This document shows positions 44,585 through 51,740 of a DNA stretch of 57,717 bases, piece after piece (the first letter of the stretch is position 1; every line of letters begins with the position of its first letter). The DNA is taken from NCBI GenBank assembly GCA_905612305.1, contig CAJQRK010000021.1, positions 1-57,717 of the forward strand, in the 5' to 3' direction. The notes beneath the pieces were generated by a model. That model did no database searches. It was not told the DNA's origin and was given only the letters and a program-made list of their open reading frames with translations. The stretch is from an uncultured Flavobacteriales bacterium (GTDB lineage Bacteria; Bacteroidota; Bacteroidia; Flavobacteriales; BACL11). The position numbers and the translations under genes are program-made.

Positions 44585-46426
44585 TTATTTTTTTAATAAT
44601 GATTTGAAATGGGATTCTAATTCGGAAGTAGTGAAAGGAAATCCTTGTATTTTGTTATACTGATTAAAAATGGTTCCTTGAAAATTTATTCTTAGGTAAT
44701 TTACAAACTGACCTGAGTTTAACTCACACACAACAATCGTTTTGTAATTATTCAGAATATCTGCCGTATTTTTAGGCAATGGATTTATATAGTTGAATTG
44801 ACATAAAGAAATACTTTCGCCTTCTTTTTGTAAATTGTCTACTGCTGAATATAAGGATCCATGCGTTCCTCCCCATCCTACAACCAGTACATCTCCTTGT
44901 TTTTCCCCAAATACTTCTTGTTCAGGAATAAGTTCAGCAATTCGTCTTATTTTTTCAGCCCTTATATGGCTCATCTTTTCATGGTTTTCTGGGTCATAGG
45001 ATACATTTCCTGTAATGTCTTCTTTTTCCAGCCCACCTAATCTATGTTCTAATCCTTTTGTTCCTGGTAGAGCAAGTTTCCTAGCTAATGTTTTTTTCCC
45101 CCTAGCATAAGGCTGGTATTCTTCTCCTTCCATAGCAAGTAGAGGCTTTATAGAAGGCATGTCTTGTATGGATTTTATTCTCCATGGCTCAGCACCATTA
45201 CCAAGGTATCCATCTGACAGAAGAACTACAGGCGTGTTGTGCTCCAAAGTAATTTTGGAAGCCATATATGCCCAATCAAAGCAATTAGCTGGAGTTGAAC
45301 TAGCCAATACTATTATAGGGCTTTCTCCATTTCTTCCATAAAGAGCTTGCATTAAATCGGACTGTTCAGTTTTGGTAGGTAGCCCTGTTGAAGGACCTCC
45401 TCTTTGAACATCCACTACTACTATTGGTAATTCTGTCATTACAGCCAGGCCCAAGGCTTCTGCTTTTAAGGCAAATCCTGGTCCGGAAGTTGTAGTAATA
45501 GCTAATGATCCCGTAAAACTTGCTCCTATTGCAGCACAAATTCCAGCAATTTCATCTTCTGCCTGAAACGTTTTTACACCTAAATTTTTATGTTTTGCTA
45601 ATTCATGTAAGATGTCGGAGGCAGGGGTAATAGGATAAGATCCTAAAAATAATTCCTTATTTGCTCTTTCGGCAGCGGCCAAAAATCCCCATGCAATGGC
45701 CTGATTCCCCATCACATTTCTGTAGGTGCCTGCTTTTAAATTTGCAGAAAGTACAGTATAAGAAGAAGGCAATGCTTCAATAGTGTCGGCAAAATTATAA
45801 CCTGCATGCATCACTTTAATATTAGCCGCTACTAATTCTGGCTTTTTAGCAAATTTATTTTGTAAGAATTTTTCAGTTTGTTCCATTGGTCGGTTAAACA
45901 TCCAATAGACAATTCCTAAAGCAAACATATTTTTTGATCTTCCAATGCTTTTCCCATCTAAGCCAGAATCTTTTAAGGCTTCACGAGTTAATTTGGTGAT
46001 AGGTGCTTGTATAATATTAAACCCTTCAAAGGAATTGTCGTCTAATGGAGAGGTTTTATATCCTGCTTTTTCTAGATCTTTATTTGTAAAACTATCAATA
46101 TTCACAATAATAGTTCCTCCTTTTTTAATCCAGTTTTTATTAGCCTTTAAGGCGGCAGGATTCATAGCTACTAAGACATCAGCAATATCTCCTGGAGTAT
46201 TTATGTCAATTCTTCCAATATGAATTTGAAAACCTGAAACACCCGCCACAGTACCTTGAGGGGCTCTAATCTCAGCAGGAAAATCAGGAAAAGTAGCTAA
46301 GTCATTTCCTAAAAGAGCAGATGTATCAGTAAATTGAGTGCCTGTAAGCTGCATCCCATCTCCTGAATCACCAGCAAATTTTATAACAACTTTCTCTAAA
46401 TCAACAACCTTAGTAGTTTTCTCCAT
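44585..46426 (-). CDS. korA: 2-Oxoacid:ferredoxin oxidoreductase, fused gamma-alpha subunit (KorA type)
   Basis: The 613-residue product starts with the gamma domain (VVIKFAGDSGDGMQLTGTQF, about 10-30; FPDFPAEIRAPQGTVAGVSGFQ) and continues as the alpha pyrimidine-binding domain (GNQAIAWGFLAAAERANKEL, FLGSYPITPASDILHELAKH, ITTTSGPGFALKAEALGLAV, QRGGPSTGLPTKTEQSDL). A C-terminal domain II ends in FTTSELESHFKSLLKK. This is the standard gamma-alpha fusion of KorA. A -7 box lies 30 bases upstream. The ferredoxin gene is divergent and is a likely electron acceptor. Confidence 0.94.
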   Translation of the reverse strand: MEKTTKVVDLEKVVIKFAGDSGDGMQLTGTQFTDTSALLGNDLATFPDFPAEIRAPQGTVAGVSGFQIHIGRIDINTPGDIADVLVAMNPAALKANKNWIKKGGTIIVNIDSFTNKDLEKAGYKTSPLDDNSFEGFNIIQAPITKLTREALKDSGLDGKSIGRSKNMFALGIVYWMFNRPMEQTEKFLQNKFAKKPELVAANIKVMHAGYNFADTIEALPSSYTVLSANLKAGTYRNVMGNQAIAWGFLAAAERANKELFLGSYPITPASDILHELAKHKNLGVKTFQAEDEIAGICAAIGASFTGSLAITTTSGPGFALKAEALGLAVMTELPIVVVDVQRGGPSTGLPTKTEQSDLMQALYGRNGESPIIVLASSTPANCFDWAYMASKITLEHNTPVVLLSDGYLGNGAEPWRIKSIQDMPSIKPLLAMEGEEYQPYARGKKTLARKLALPGTKGLEHRLGGLEKEDITGNVSYDPENHEKMSHIRAEKIRRIAELIPEQEVFGEKQGDVLVVGWGGTHGSLYSAVDNLQKEGESISLCQFNYINPLPKNTADILNNYKTIVVCELNSGQFVNYLRINFQGTIFNQYNKIQGFPFTTSELESHFKSLLKK

Positions 46427-46456
46427 TATTAGTTTTTAGCAAAAAATTAACTTTAG

Positions 46457-46464
46457 CAAAAATA
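46457..46464 (-). promoter_or_regulatory. -7 box for korA-korB
   Basis: On the minus strand this reads TATTTTTG followed by C, 30 bases before the korA ATG. Confidence 0.6.
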
Positions 46465-46565
46465 CAAAGCTTACTTATAGTGGTGGTTTATTTCCTTCTT
46501 TTTTTCTTAGTATTTTAGAATAGGTATAAATCATCAGAGGATGTAATTCTTATTAAAAAAAACTA

Positions 46566-46573
46566 TATTTTTG
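46566..46573 (+). promoter_or_regulatory. -7 box for the ferredoxin gene
   Basis: TATTTTTG followed by C, 32 bases before the ATG at 46606. The korA promoter points the other way about 100 bases to the left. Confidence 0.6.
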
Positions 46574-46605
46574 CAATTAGATAATCTATTTAAAAAAAAA
46601 AAGAA

Positions 46606-46917
46606 ATGGCAATTAAAATTACAGACGATTGTATCAATTGTGAGGCTTGCGAGCCAGAATGTCCTAATAATGCAATTTATGCCCCTGAAGAAGGCTGGAA
46701 GATGTCAGATGGAACCACAGTAGTTGATGATGCTGAGCATGAGGCGGGATCAGATGATTTTTTTTATATAGCAACTGATAAATGTACAGAATGTATTGGC
46801 TTTCATGAGGAGCCACAATGTGCTGCAGTTTGCCCTGTTGACTGCTGTATTCCTGATGACGATAATGTTGAATCAGATGATGAATTAATGGCTAAAAAAG
46901 ACAAATTACACGCTTAA
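46606..46917 (+). CDS. 2[4Fe-4S] ferredoxin
   Basis: The 103-residue protein has two cluster motifs: [12 protein letters not shown] (about residues 12-23) and [18 protein letters not shown] (about 64-81). Between them is an acidic insert of about 40 residues ([17 protein letters not shown]), and the tail is also acidic. The longer spacing inside the second motif is the form seen in many proteobacterial and Bacteroidota ferredoxins. Its place opposite korAB suggests it takes electrons from, or gives them to, the oxidoreductase; that is inference. A strong terminator follows. Confidence 0.93.
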   Translation: MAIKITDDCINCEACEPECPNNAIYAPEEGWKMSDGTTVVDDAEHEAGSDDFFYIATDKCTECIGFHEEPQCAAVCPVDCCIPDDDNVESDDELMAKKDKLHA

Positions 46918-46937
46918 CTATAAGTGAGTAATAAGTT

Positions 46938-46963
46938 AAAAGGGAAGGATCTACTTCCCTTTT
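46938..46963 (+). terminator. Rho-independent terminator of the ferredoxin gene
   Basis: A 10-bp perfect stem, AAAAGGGAAG / CTTCCCTTTT with a 6-base loop, followed by further T. It ends one base before the convergent gene's stop codon. Confidence 0.85.
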
Positions 46964-46964
46964 T

Positions 46965-47672
46965 TTATTCTGCAAAAAAGTATCTAAAATCTAAAGTAAC
47001 AAAATTTCCAAGCAAATCTAACGAGAATTCTTTATTGTCATTAAAGATATTTTTTTTATCATCATATTCAGGAAAAACTTTCCCAATTGCTTTCCATGGC
47101 CTATGTAAAGATGTTCCAAAATAATAATATCCTTTTTCTTTAGCTCTGTATTCCATTCCTATATTAGCAAGTAGTGCTTGGTATCCTCCATTTTTTCTAT
47201 TAGTATTCTGAAAGTAATTTTTCGATTCTTTACCATAAGAGAAGATGTCAGACGCCAAAACATTATGGGAGATTCCAAAAGCAACATTAACATACCAATA
47301 TTCTGAAGTTTGCACATAAGCAAGTAGTTGAATGGGTAATTCATATGATCGCATTCCAAAATTAGTAAAATCATTTAAATTGAGATTACTGTTCTTTATA
47401 GCTAATTTAAAGTTTCTTTGGGTATAATTCAGTGCTGACTCAATTGAGAAAGTAGCATTGATTTTATGTCTAATAACCATCCCAAATGAATTGCTATATT
47501 TTGGACTTAAGTTAACCCTATAAGAACCAGAGCTTTGAATTACCTCAGTAGAATTAAAATAAGCAGCAGGGATGATTGGTTTGTATTGTATTCCAAAAGT
47601 AGTTTTAGTAACTTGAGGTTTGACGCCTAAAGCTAATAAAAAAAACAGCGCAAGAATGAGCTTACTCTTCAT
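46965..47672 (-). CDS. Outer-membrane beta-barrel protein, function unknown
   Basis: The 235-residue product has a signal peptide (MKSKLILALFFLLALGVKPQ). It then has an alternating, aromatic-rich sequence typical of small outer-membrane barrels, ending NFVTLDFRYFFAE. Strand-like segments include SNSFGMVIRHKINATFSIESAL, SYELPIQLLAYVQTSEYWYVNVAFGI and GYYYFGTSLHRPW. I do not recognise a named family beyond the outer-membrane-barrel type. The start overlaps the end of the nfu gene by 11 bases, so translation may be coupled. A role in adhesion or uptake cannot be assigned. Confidence 0.72.
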   Translation of the reverse strand: MKSKLILALFFLLALGVKPQVTKTTFGIQYKPIIPAAYFNSTEVIQSSGSYRVNLSPKYSNSFGMVIRHKINATFSIESALNYTQRNFKLAIKNSNLNLNDFTNFGMRSYELPIQLLAYVQTSEYWYVNVAFGISHNVLASDIFSYGKESKNYFQNTNRKNGGYQALLANIGMEYRAKEKGYYYFGTSLHRPWKAIGKVFPEYDDKKNIFNDNKEFSLDLLGNFVTLDFRYFFAE

Positions 47673-48255
47673 TTGCTCTTACTACAATATTAGGATCAAT
47701 TTTTTGATTTAATAAACTTTCTATTCCTCCCTTCAAAGTACTAGTTGATGACGGACATCCACTGCAAGCGCCTTTCAGATTAACCGTTACTACATCTCCT
47801 TTATAAGAATGGAAAGTAATGGCTCCACCATCTGCTTCAACAGCTGGTTTTATATATTCATTCAGTAGATCAATAATTGCTTTTTCTTTATCAGTAAAGT
47901 CAATTTTTTCTGTAGTCGCCTCTACTTTTACTTCTGTTGTAATTATTTCTTCTTCCGAAATATGTTCAGTATAATTTTTTAGCCCCTCCTCATTTAAGTG
48001 ATCAGCAATAAAGATGCGTAATTGCATAGCAATATTATCCCATTGTACATTTTCTGTCTTGGCTATGGATATAAAGTTTGAACTTAGGTATAGACTTTTA
48101 ACAAAAGGAAAATTAAATAAGGCTTTAGCAATAGAGATGTCCTGCGCTTGTTCGGCCTTAGTAATCTCAATACTTTTATCTACCAACATACGGTTGGCAA
48201 CAAATTTCATCACTTCCGGATTCGGAGTGCTTTCGGCATAGATACTATAATTCAT
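47662..48255 (-). CDS. nfu: NifU-like Fe-S scaffold/carrier protein (Nfu type)
   Basis: The start at 48255 gives MNYSIYAESTPNPEVMKFVANRM, the standard Nfu N-terminal domain. The upstream Met at 48282 would add nine poorly fitting residues. The 197-residue protein ends with the NifU C-terminal domain: INLLNEYIKPAVEADGGAITF-like sequence at about 115-135, and the cluster-binding CSGCPSSTSTLKGGIESLL (CxxC, about 162-165). It carries 4Fe-4S clusters to target proteins. The neighbouring korAB and ferredoxin genes encode Fe-S proteins, but they are on separate transcripts. Confidence 0.92.
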   Translation of the reverse strand: MNYSIYAESTPNPEVMKFVANRMLVDKSIEITKAEQAQDISIAKALFNFPFVKSLYLSSNFISIAKTENVQWDNIAMQLRIFIADHLNEEGLKNYTEHISEEEIITTEVKVEATTEKIDFTDKEKAIIDLLNEYIKPAVEADGGAITFHSYKGDVVTVNLKGACSGCPSSTSTLKGGIESLLNQKIDPNIVVRANEE

Positions 48256-48404
48256 AATGGTTACTTTTTTGCGAAAATACAAACAAACTATAGTATGGCA
48301 TTGATAAAAAGTGTAAAAGGCGAAAAATTAAATAAAGAATAAACCGCTATTTTTATTGAAGGAATTTCTGATAATTATGTACTGTATTCCTCTTGGTTTC
48401 AGCA

Positions 48405-49790
48405 TTAATTTACTTCAATTAAATAGACAAATTTCTTAATTCTTTCAACTTGTTGAGGGATTTTATAATTATCTAATCCTCTACTAGATGGAAAAGAAAT
48501 ATTCTTATCCTCCATTAGATTCATAAGATACCTTGCCTTAACAGAAAAGAAGATTCCTTCAGTAATTGCAACATCTTGATTGACACGCAAAGTATTAATA
48601 GCAATAAGATTACCAGTTGCACTAAATAAAGGACCTCCACTATTGCCTGGTTGAATTGGAGCAGAATGTTGATAATATGTGGGATCATTCTCAAAACCAG
48701 TAGTAGCACCAATTTTACCATCTGTGAATTTAATATCGATTCCAAGCAATGAAGTTAAGGGATACCCTAAAGCGTATACTTGGTTTGCAAGACCCAACGT
48801 AGATCTATTTATTGCATACGGAATCTCTCCTAACCATTTTTCTATTTTTAATATAGCAAGATCATTCCTTTGATCTTCAACTATTACCTTAGCATGATAA
48901 GTCGTTTCTAAATCACCATCAACTCCTTTTACAGTTATACTGCTAGCACCATCAATCACATGATAATTAGTTGCAATATAACCGTTAGAATTAATTGCAA
49001 AACCCGTTCCTGTTCCTGCTGATGAAGGGTTTTTATTTGGTCTTTCTAATTCAAGATCTCCAAAAGTCTGAGAGTAACATTCTTCAACTTTTGAAAATAT
49101 TCCAAGCCAATATTCTCCATTTGTAGCTAGTGAAGTTAATAGCCTTCCTTCATTTTCTTGGTCTTCTATAGCATCAATTGGAAACTCATTTCTCCCTCTC
49201 CAGGATTGAGAAGTGAAATTAGCTTCTTTTTGCATAAACACAAACCAAAAATCATCATCAGTATAAACTAATTCAATTACACGATAATCACTATCCCAAT
49301 ATTCATCTACTTTTGCTTCAAATTCTGCAACTGTATTTACTGTAAACCATGTTTGTGCTCCTACTCCATGTGGAGGAGTTTCTGAAATTACAACTGCATA
49401 AAGACCATCTCCATAAGAGATGTCCTGTATTCTATAACCTTCATCCCAATATTTCTGAATAGTACTCATAAGTTCACTATATCCACATGTAAACCATCTT
49501 TGCTTCCCAACATTTATATTTTTATCCATTACTAAAGACCAATAATCTCCTCCAAAACTTATATCAAGGATATCATAACCTTCATCCCAACCAAGTTTAA
49601 TTGCATCCTTAGGAAAACTATTTCTAGCCTTAATAATTTGTTCGGCAATATTATTGTCAGCACACACATTCCAAACTGAAATAAAATCACCATCTCCAGC
49701 ATAAATTCTATCTACAACTCTTGTCCTCTCCTGCGAAAAAGAAATAGATGCAACATTAAAAAAAATAAATAGTAATAATATTTTTTTCAT
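48405..49790 (-). CDS. Secreted trypsin-like serine protease with N-terminal DUF7477-like repeats
   Basis: The 461-residue product has a signal peptide (MKKILLLFIFFNVASISFSQ). A region of about 220 residues follows, with four related units built on W(D/E)EGYxIxDxSYGxxxW..., seen at about 60-85, 110-135, 155-180 and 205-230. A trypsin-fold protease domain comes next, with His in NYHVIDGA (about 277), Asp in RNDLAILKI (about 308) and Ser in QPGNSGGPLF (about 384). All three catalytic residues are present. It acts outside the cytoplasm; the repeats may bind a substrate or the cell wall. No T9SS signal or PDZ domain is visible. A -7 box lies four bases before the ATG. Confidence 0.85.
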   Translation of the reverse strand: MKKILLLFIFFNVASISFSQERTRVVDRIYAGDGDFISVWNVCADNNIAEQIIKARNSFPKDAIKLGWDEGYDILDISFGGDYWSLVMDKNINVGKQRWFTCGYSELMSTIQKYWDEGYRIQDISYGDGLYAVVISETPPHGVGAQTWFTVNTVAEFEAKVDEYWDSDYRVIELVYTDDDFWFVFMQKEANFTSQSWRGRNEFPIDAIEDQENEGRLLTSLATNGEYWLGIFSKVEECYSQTFGDLELERPNKNPSSAGTGTGFAINSNGYIATNYHVIDGASSITVKGVDGDLETTYHAKVIVEDQRNDLAILKIEKWLGEIPYAINRSTLGLANQVYALGYPLTSLLGIDIKFTDGKIGATTGFENDPTYYQHSAPIQPGNSGGPLFSATGNLIAINTLRVNQDVAITEGIFFSVKARYLMNLMEDKNISFPSSRGLDNYKIPQQVERIKKFVYLIEVN

Positions 49791-49794
49791 GATT

Positions 49795-49802
49795 CAAAGA
49801 TA
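49795..49802 (-). promoter_or_regulatory. -7 box for the protease gene, leaderless spacing
   Basis: On the minus strand this reads TATCTTTG, four bases before the ATG at 49790. It lies in the 17-base gap after murI. Confidence 0.5.
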
Positions 49803-49807
49803 ATAAT

Positions 49808-50608
49808 TTAAATAAAAAGATTTACCTCCTCCAACTTTAAGTCTTCTCTAAAAAAGAATTTAGCGCTTTCTCCAAAAGACTTTGTATAGTTTGAAACATA
49901 AAAATGATGTTCAGTTTTTGCACTATCATTTAACAAATTATCTTTTTTGAGTTCTTTGGTAATGTGTTCAGCCACAATATTTGCAGAATCAATTACGACT
50001 ACTTCCTCTTTATAATAATCTTTAATTTCTTTATGAATTAAAGGGTAATGTGTACAAGCCAATATCAAATGATCAATATTAGCTAATTTTTTATTGGATA
50101 AATAGTTAGCGATTACTGTACGGCTAATATCTTCATTGACAAATCCTTCCTCAATCATTGGGGCGAGTAGTGGAGTGGCTAATGAGAAGACTTGAGCTGT
50201 TGGACAAATGGCTTTTATCTCCCTTTCATAAATATTAGATTGTATCGTTGCTTTTGTCCCAATTACTCCAATATTAAACCCTGAATATTGCTGTGCCACT
50301 TTATTGGCTACTGGAGTAATTACATTAAATACAGGAATATTTTTTGCAATTTCTTTTACAGATTGCAAGGCGACTGAGGATGCGCTATTACAAGCAATAA
50401 CAATAGTCTTGCACTTTTTTTCTATTAGGAATTGTGTAATTTTCTTGCTAAAACTCTGAATAGCTATTTCAGATTTTTCCCCATAAGGAAGGTGTCCCGT
50501 ATCCCCAAAATAGATGATGTTTTCATTCGGTAATTTCTTTTTTAATGCATGAGCTATGGTAAGTCCGCCAATTCCAGAGTCAAATATGCCAATAGGATTA
50601 TTTTGCAT
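49808..50608 (-). CDS. murI: Glutamate racemase
   Basis: The product makes D-glutamate for peptidoglycan. The 266-residue protein shows IGIFDSGIGGLTIAHAL (Asp and Ser near the N-terminus), YFGDTGHLPYG, the first catalytic Cys in VIACNSASSVAL (about residue 72) and the second in LACTHYPLI (about 183). The usual two-Cys mechanism is therefore intact. It lies after the ompH/skp genes, as in other Bacteroidota, but a terminator separates it from them. Confidence 0.95.
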   Translation of the reverse strand: MQNNPIGIFDSGIGGLTIAHALKKKLPNENIIYFGDTGHLPYGEKSEIAIQSFSKKITQFLIEKKCKTIVIACNSASSVALQSVKEIAKNIPVFNVITPVANKVAQQYSGFNIGVIGTKATIQSNIYEREIKAICPTAQVFSLATPLLAPMIEEGFVNEDISRTVIANYLSNKKLANIDHLILACTHYPLIHKEIKDYYKEEVVVIDSANIVAEHITKELKKDNLLNDSAKTEHHFYVSNYTKSFGESAKFFFREDLKLEEVNLFI

Positions 50609-50622
50609 GAGATAAAGATATA

Positions 50623-50649
50623 AAAAAGCACCTTATAAAGATGCTTTTT
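50623..50649 (-). terminator. Rho-independent terminator after the bamA-skp operon
   Basis: On the minus strand, an 8-bp stem AAAAAGCA / TGCTTTTT, with a further short inner pairing in the 11-base loop, is followed by TTAT. It lies 24 bases after the last skp stop and 14 bases before murI. Confidence 0.7.
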
Positions 50650-50673
50650 AAAAGGATGGATTTAATCGAGTAA

Positions 50674-51165
50674 TTAAAGCCCTAATTTCTTTTTTACTAA
50701 AGCTGAAACATCATTCTTCTCATCTTTATAGTGCAATATCTCATCAGCAAAAATATAAGTGTAATTACCTTCTACCGCAACTTCGTTTATTGCATCTTTT
50801 AGTTTCTTATTAATTGGTACAAGTAACTCTTGTTGCATCTTTTGATAATCCTCTTGTCCAGTTCTCTCATATAATTGCACTCTCTCTGCAATATTTTGAT
50901 ATTCTTTCTGTGCATCTTGTTTTTCTAACTCATTTAAATTAGTTTCATTTTGTTGAAACCTAAGTTCAATTGCTTCTGCTTCTGCATACAATCTTTGTAA
51001 AGCAGTTTTTATATCGTTCTCTTTTTCTAATAATTTTTTTTCTGCTTCTTTTGTGTCAGGCATTAATAATAATATCTCTTGAGCATTAATATGTCCAAAT
51101 TTATTTTGAGCTATTGTATTTAAAGTAAGTGCACTTAAGAGCACTAAAAAGGTAATTTTTTTCAT
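50674..51165 (-). CDS. OmpH/Skp family periplasmic chaperone (second copy)
   Basis: The 163-residue product has a signal peptide (MKKITFLVLLSALTLNTIAQ), then the Skp layout: a small body (KFGHINAQEILLLMPDTKEAEKKL) and long helical, Lys/Glu/Gln-rich arms (about 45-125) ending VEGNYTYIFADEILHYKDEKNDVS. Skp holds unfolded outer-membrane proteins for delivery to BamA. Two adjacent copies next to bamA are characteristic of Bacteroidota. It should form a trimer. Confidence 0.9.
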   Translation of the reverse strand: MKKITFLVLLSALTLNTIAQNKFGHINAQEILLLMPDTKEAEKKLLEKENDIKTALQRLYAEAEAIELRFQQNETNLNELEKQDAQKEYQNIAERVQLYERTGQEDYQKMQQELLVPINKKLKDAINEVAVEGNYTYIFADEILHYKDEKNDVSALVKKKLGL

Positions 51166-51200
51166 TTTTTTGTTTTTTATTTTTGTTTAATTTGTATGTT

Positions 51201-51710
51201 TTAGTATCCTAGTAAATCCAATACCTTGTCTGATTTGTCAAGGTTATTGTTTTTGTAAAGCATGATTAAATCGCTGGAGCTATCAAAAACAATTGCGTAT
51301 TTACTGGTAGTTGCTAATTGCTGAATAGCATCATATATTTTGTCTTGGATAGGCTTTATAAGTTCTTGACGTTTTAAATAAAGATCTCCCTTAGGTCCAA
51401 AATACTTTTGTTGTAATTGTTTTGCCTGATTTTCTTTGTTAATAATAGCGGCCTCTCTTTTTGCTTTCATTCCATCAGTTAAAAGAACTTGTTCCTGCTG
51501 ATATGCTCGATACATTTGATCAACTTCAGTATAGTTATTTTCTATTTCTTTTTGCCAATCAGCTGATAAAGCGTCTAATTTATCTTGAGCTTGTTTAAAT
51601 TCAGGAATTTTATTTAAGATATAATCCGTATCTATATATGCAAATTTTTGTGCTTGTGTTACTGTAATAGTAAAAAAACTAAGAACTAATATTAAAAGTA
51701 ATTTTTTCAT
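51201..51710 (-). CDS. OmpH/Skp family periplasmic chaperone (first copy)
   Basis: The 169-residue product has a signal peptide (MKKLLLILVLSFFTITVTQAQ) followed by KFAYIDTDYILNKIPEFKQAQ, the standard start of mature Bacteroidota OmpH. Coiled-coil arms lie at about 40-130 (SADWQKEIENNYTEVDQMYR), and the C-terminal body reads SKYAIVFDSSSDLIMLYKN. It comes directly after bamA (30 bases), consistent with a shared role in outer-membrane protein assembly. Confidence 0.92.
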   Translation of the reverse strand: MKKLLLILVLSFFTITVTQAQKFAYIDTDYILNKIPEFKQAQDKLDALSADWQKEIENNYTEVDQMYRAYQQEQVLLTDGMKAKREAAIINKENQAKQLQQKYFGPKGDLYLKRQELIKPIQDKIYDAIQQLATTSKYAIVFDSSSDLIMLYKNNNLDKSDKVLDLLGY

Positions 51711-51740
51711 AAGGCTAGATATTTAAGTTTTCAAATGTAA

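Noticed and set aside
48295-48342. 15-codon ORF MALIKSVKGEKLNKE, reminiscent of the start of a gamma-carbonic anhydrase-type gene
   Set aside because: Too short to call; no continuation in any frame and no clear promoter box at the right distance.
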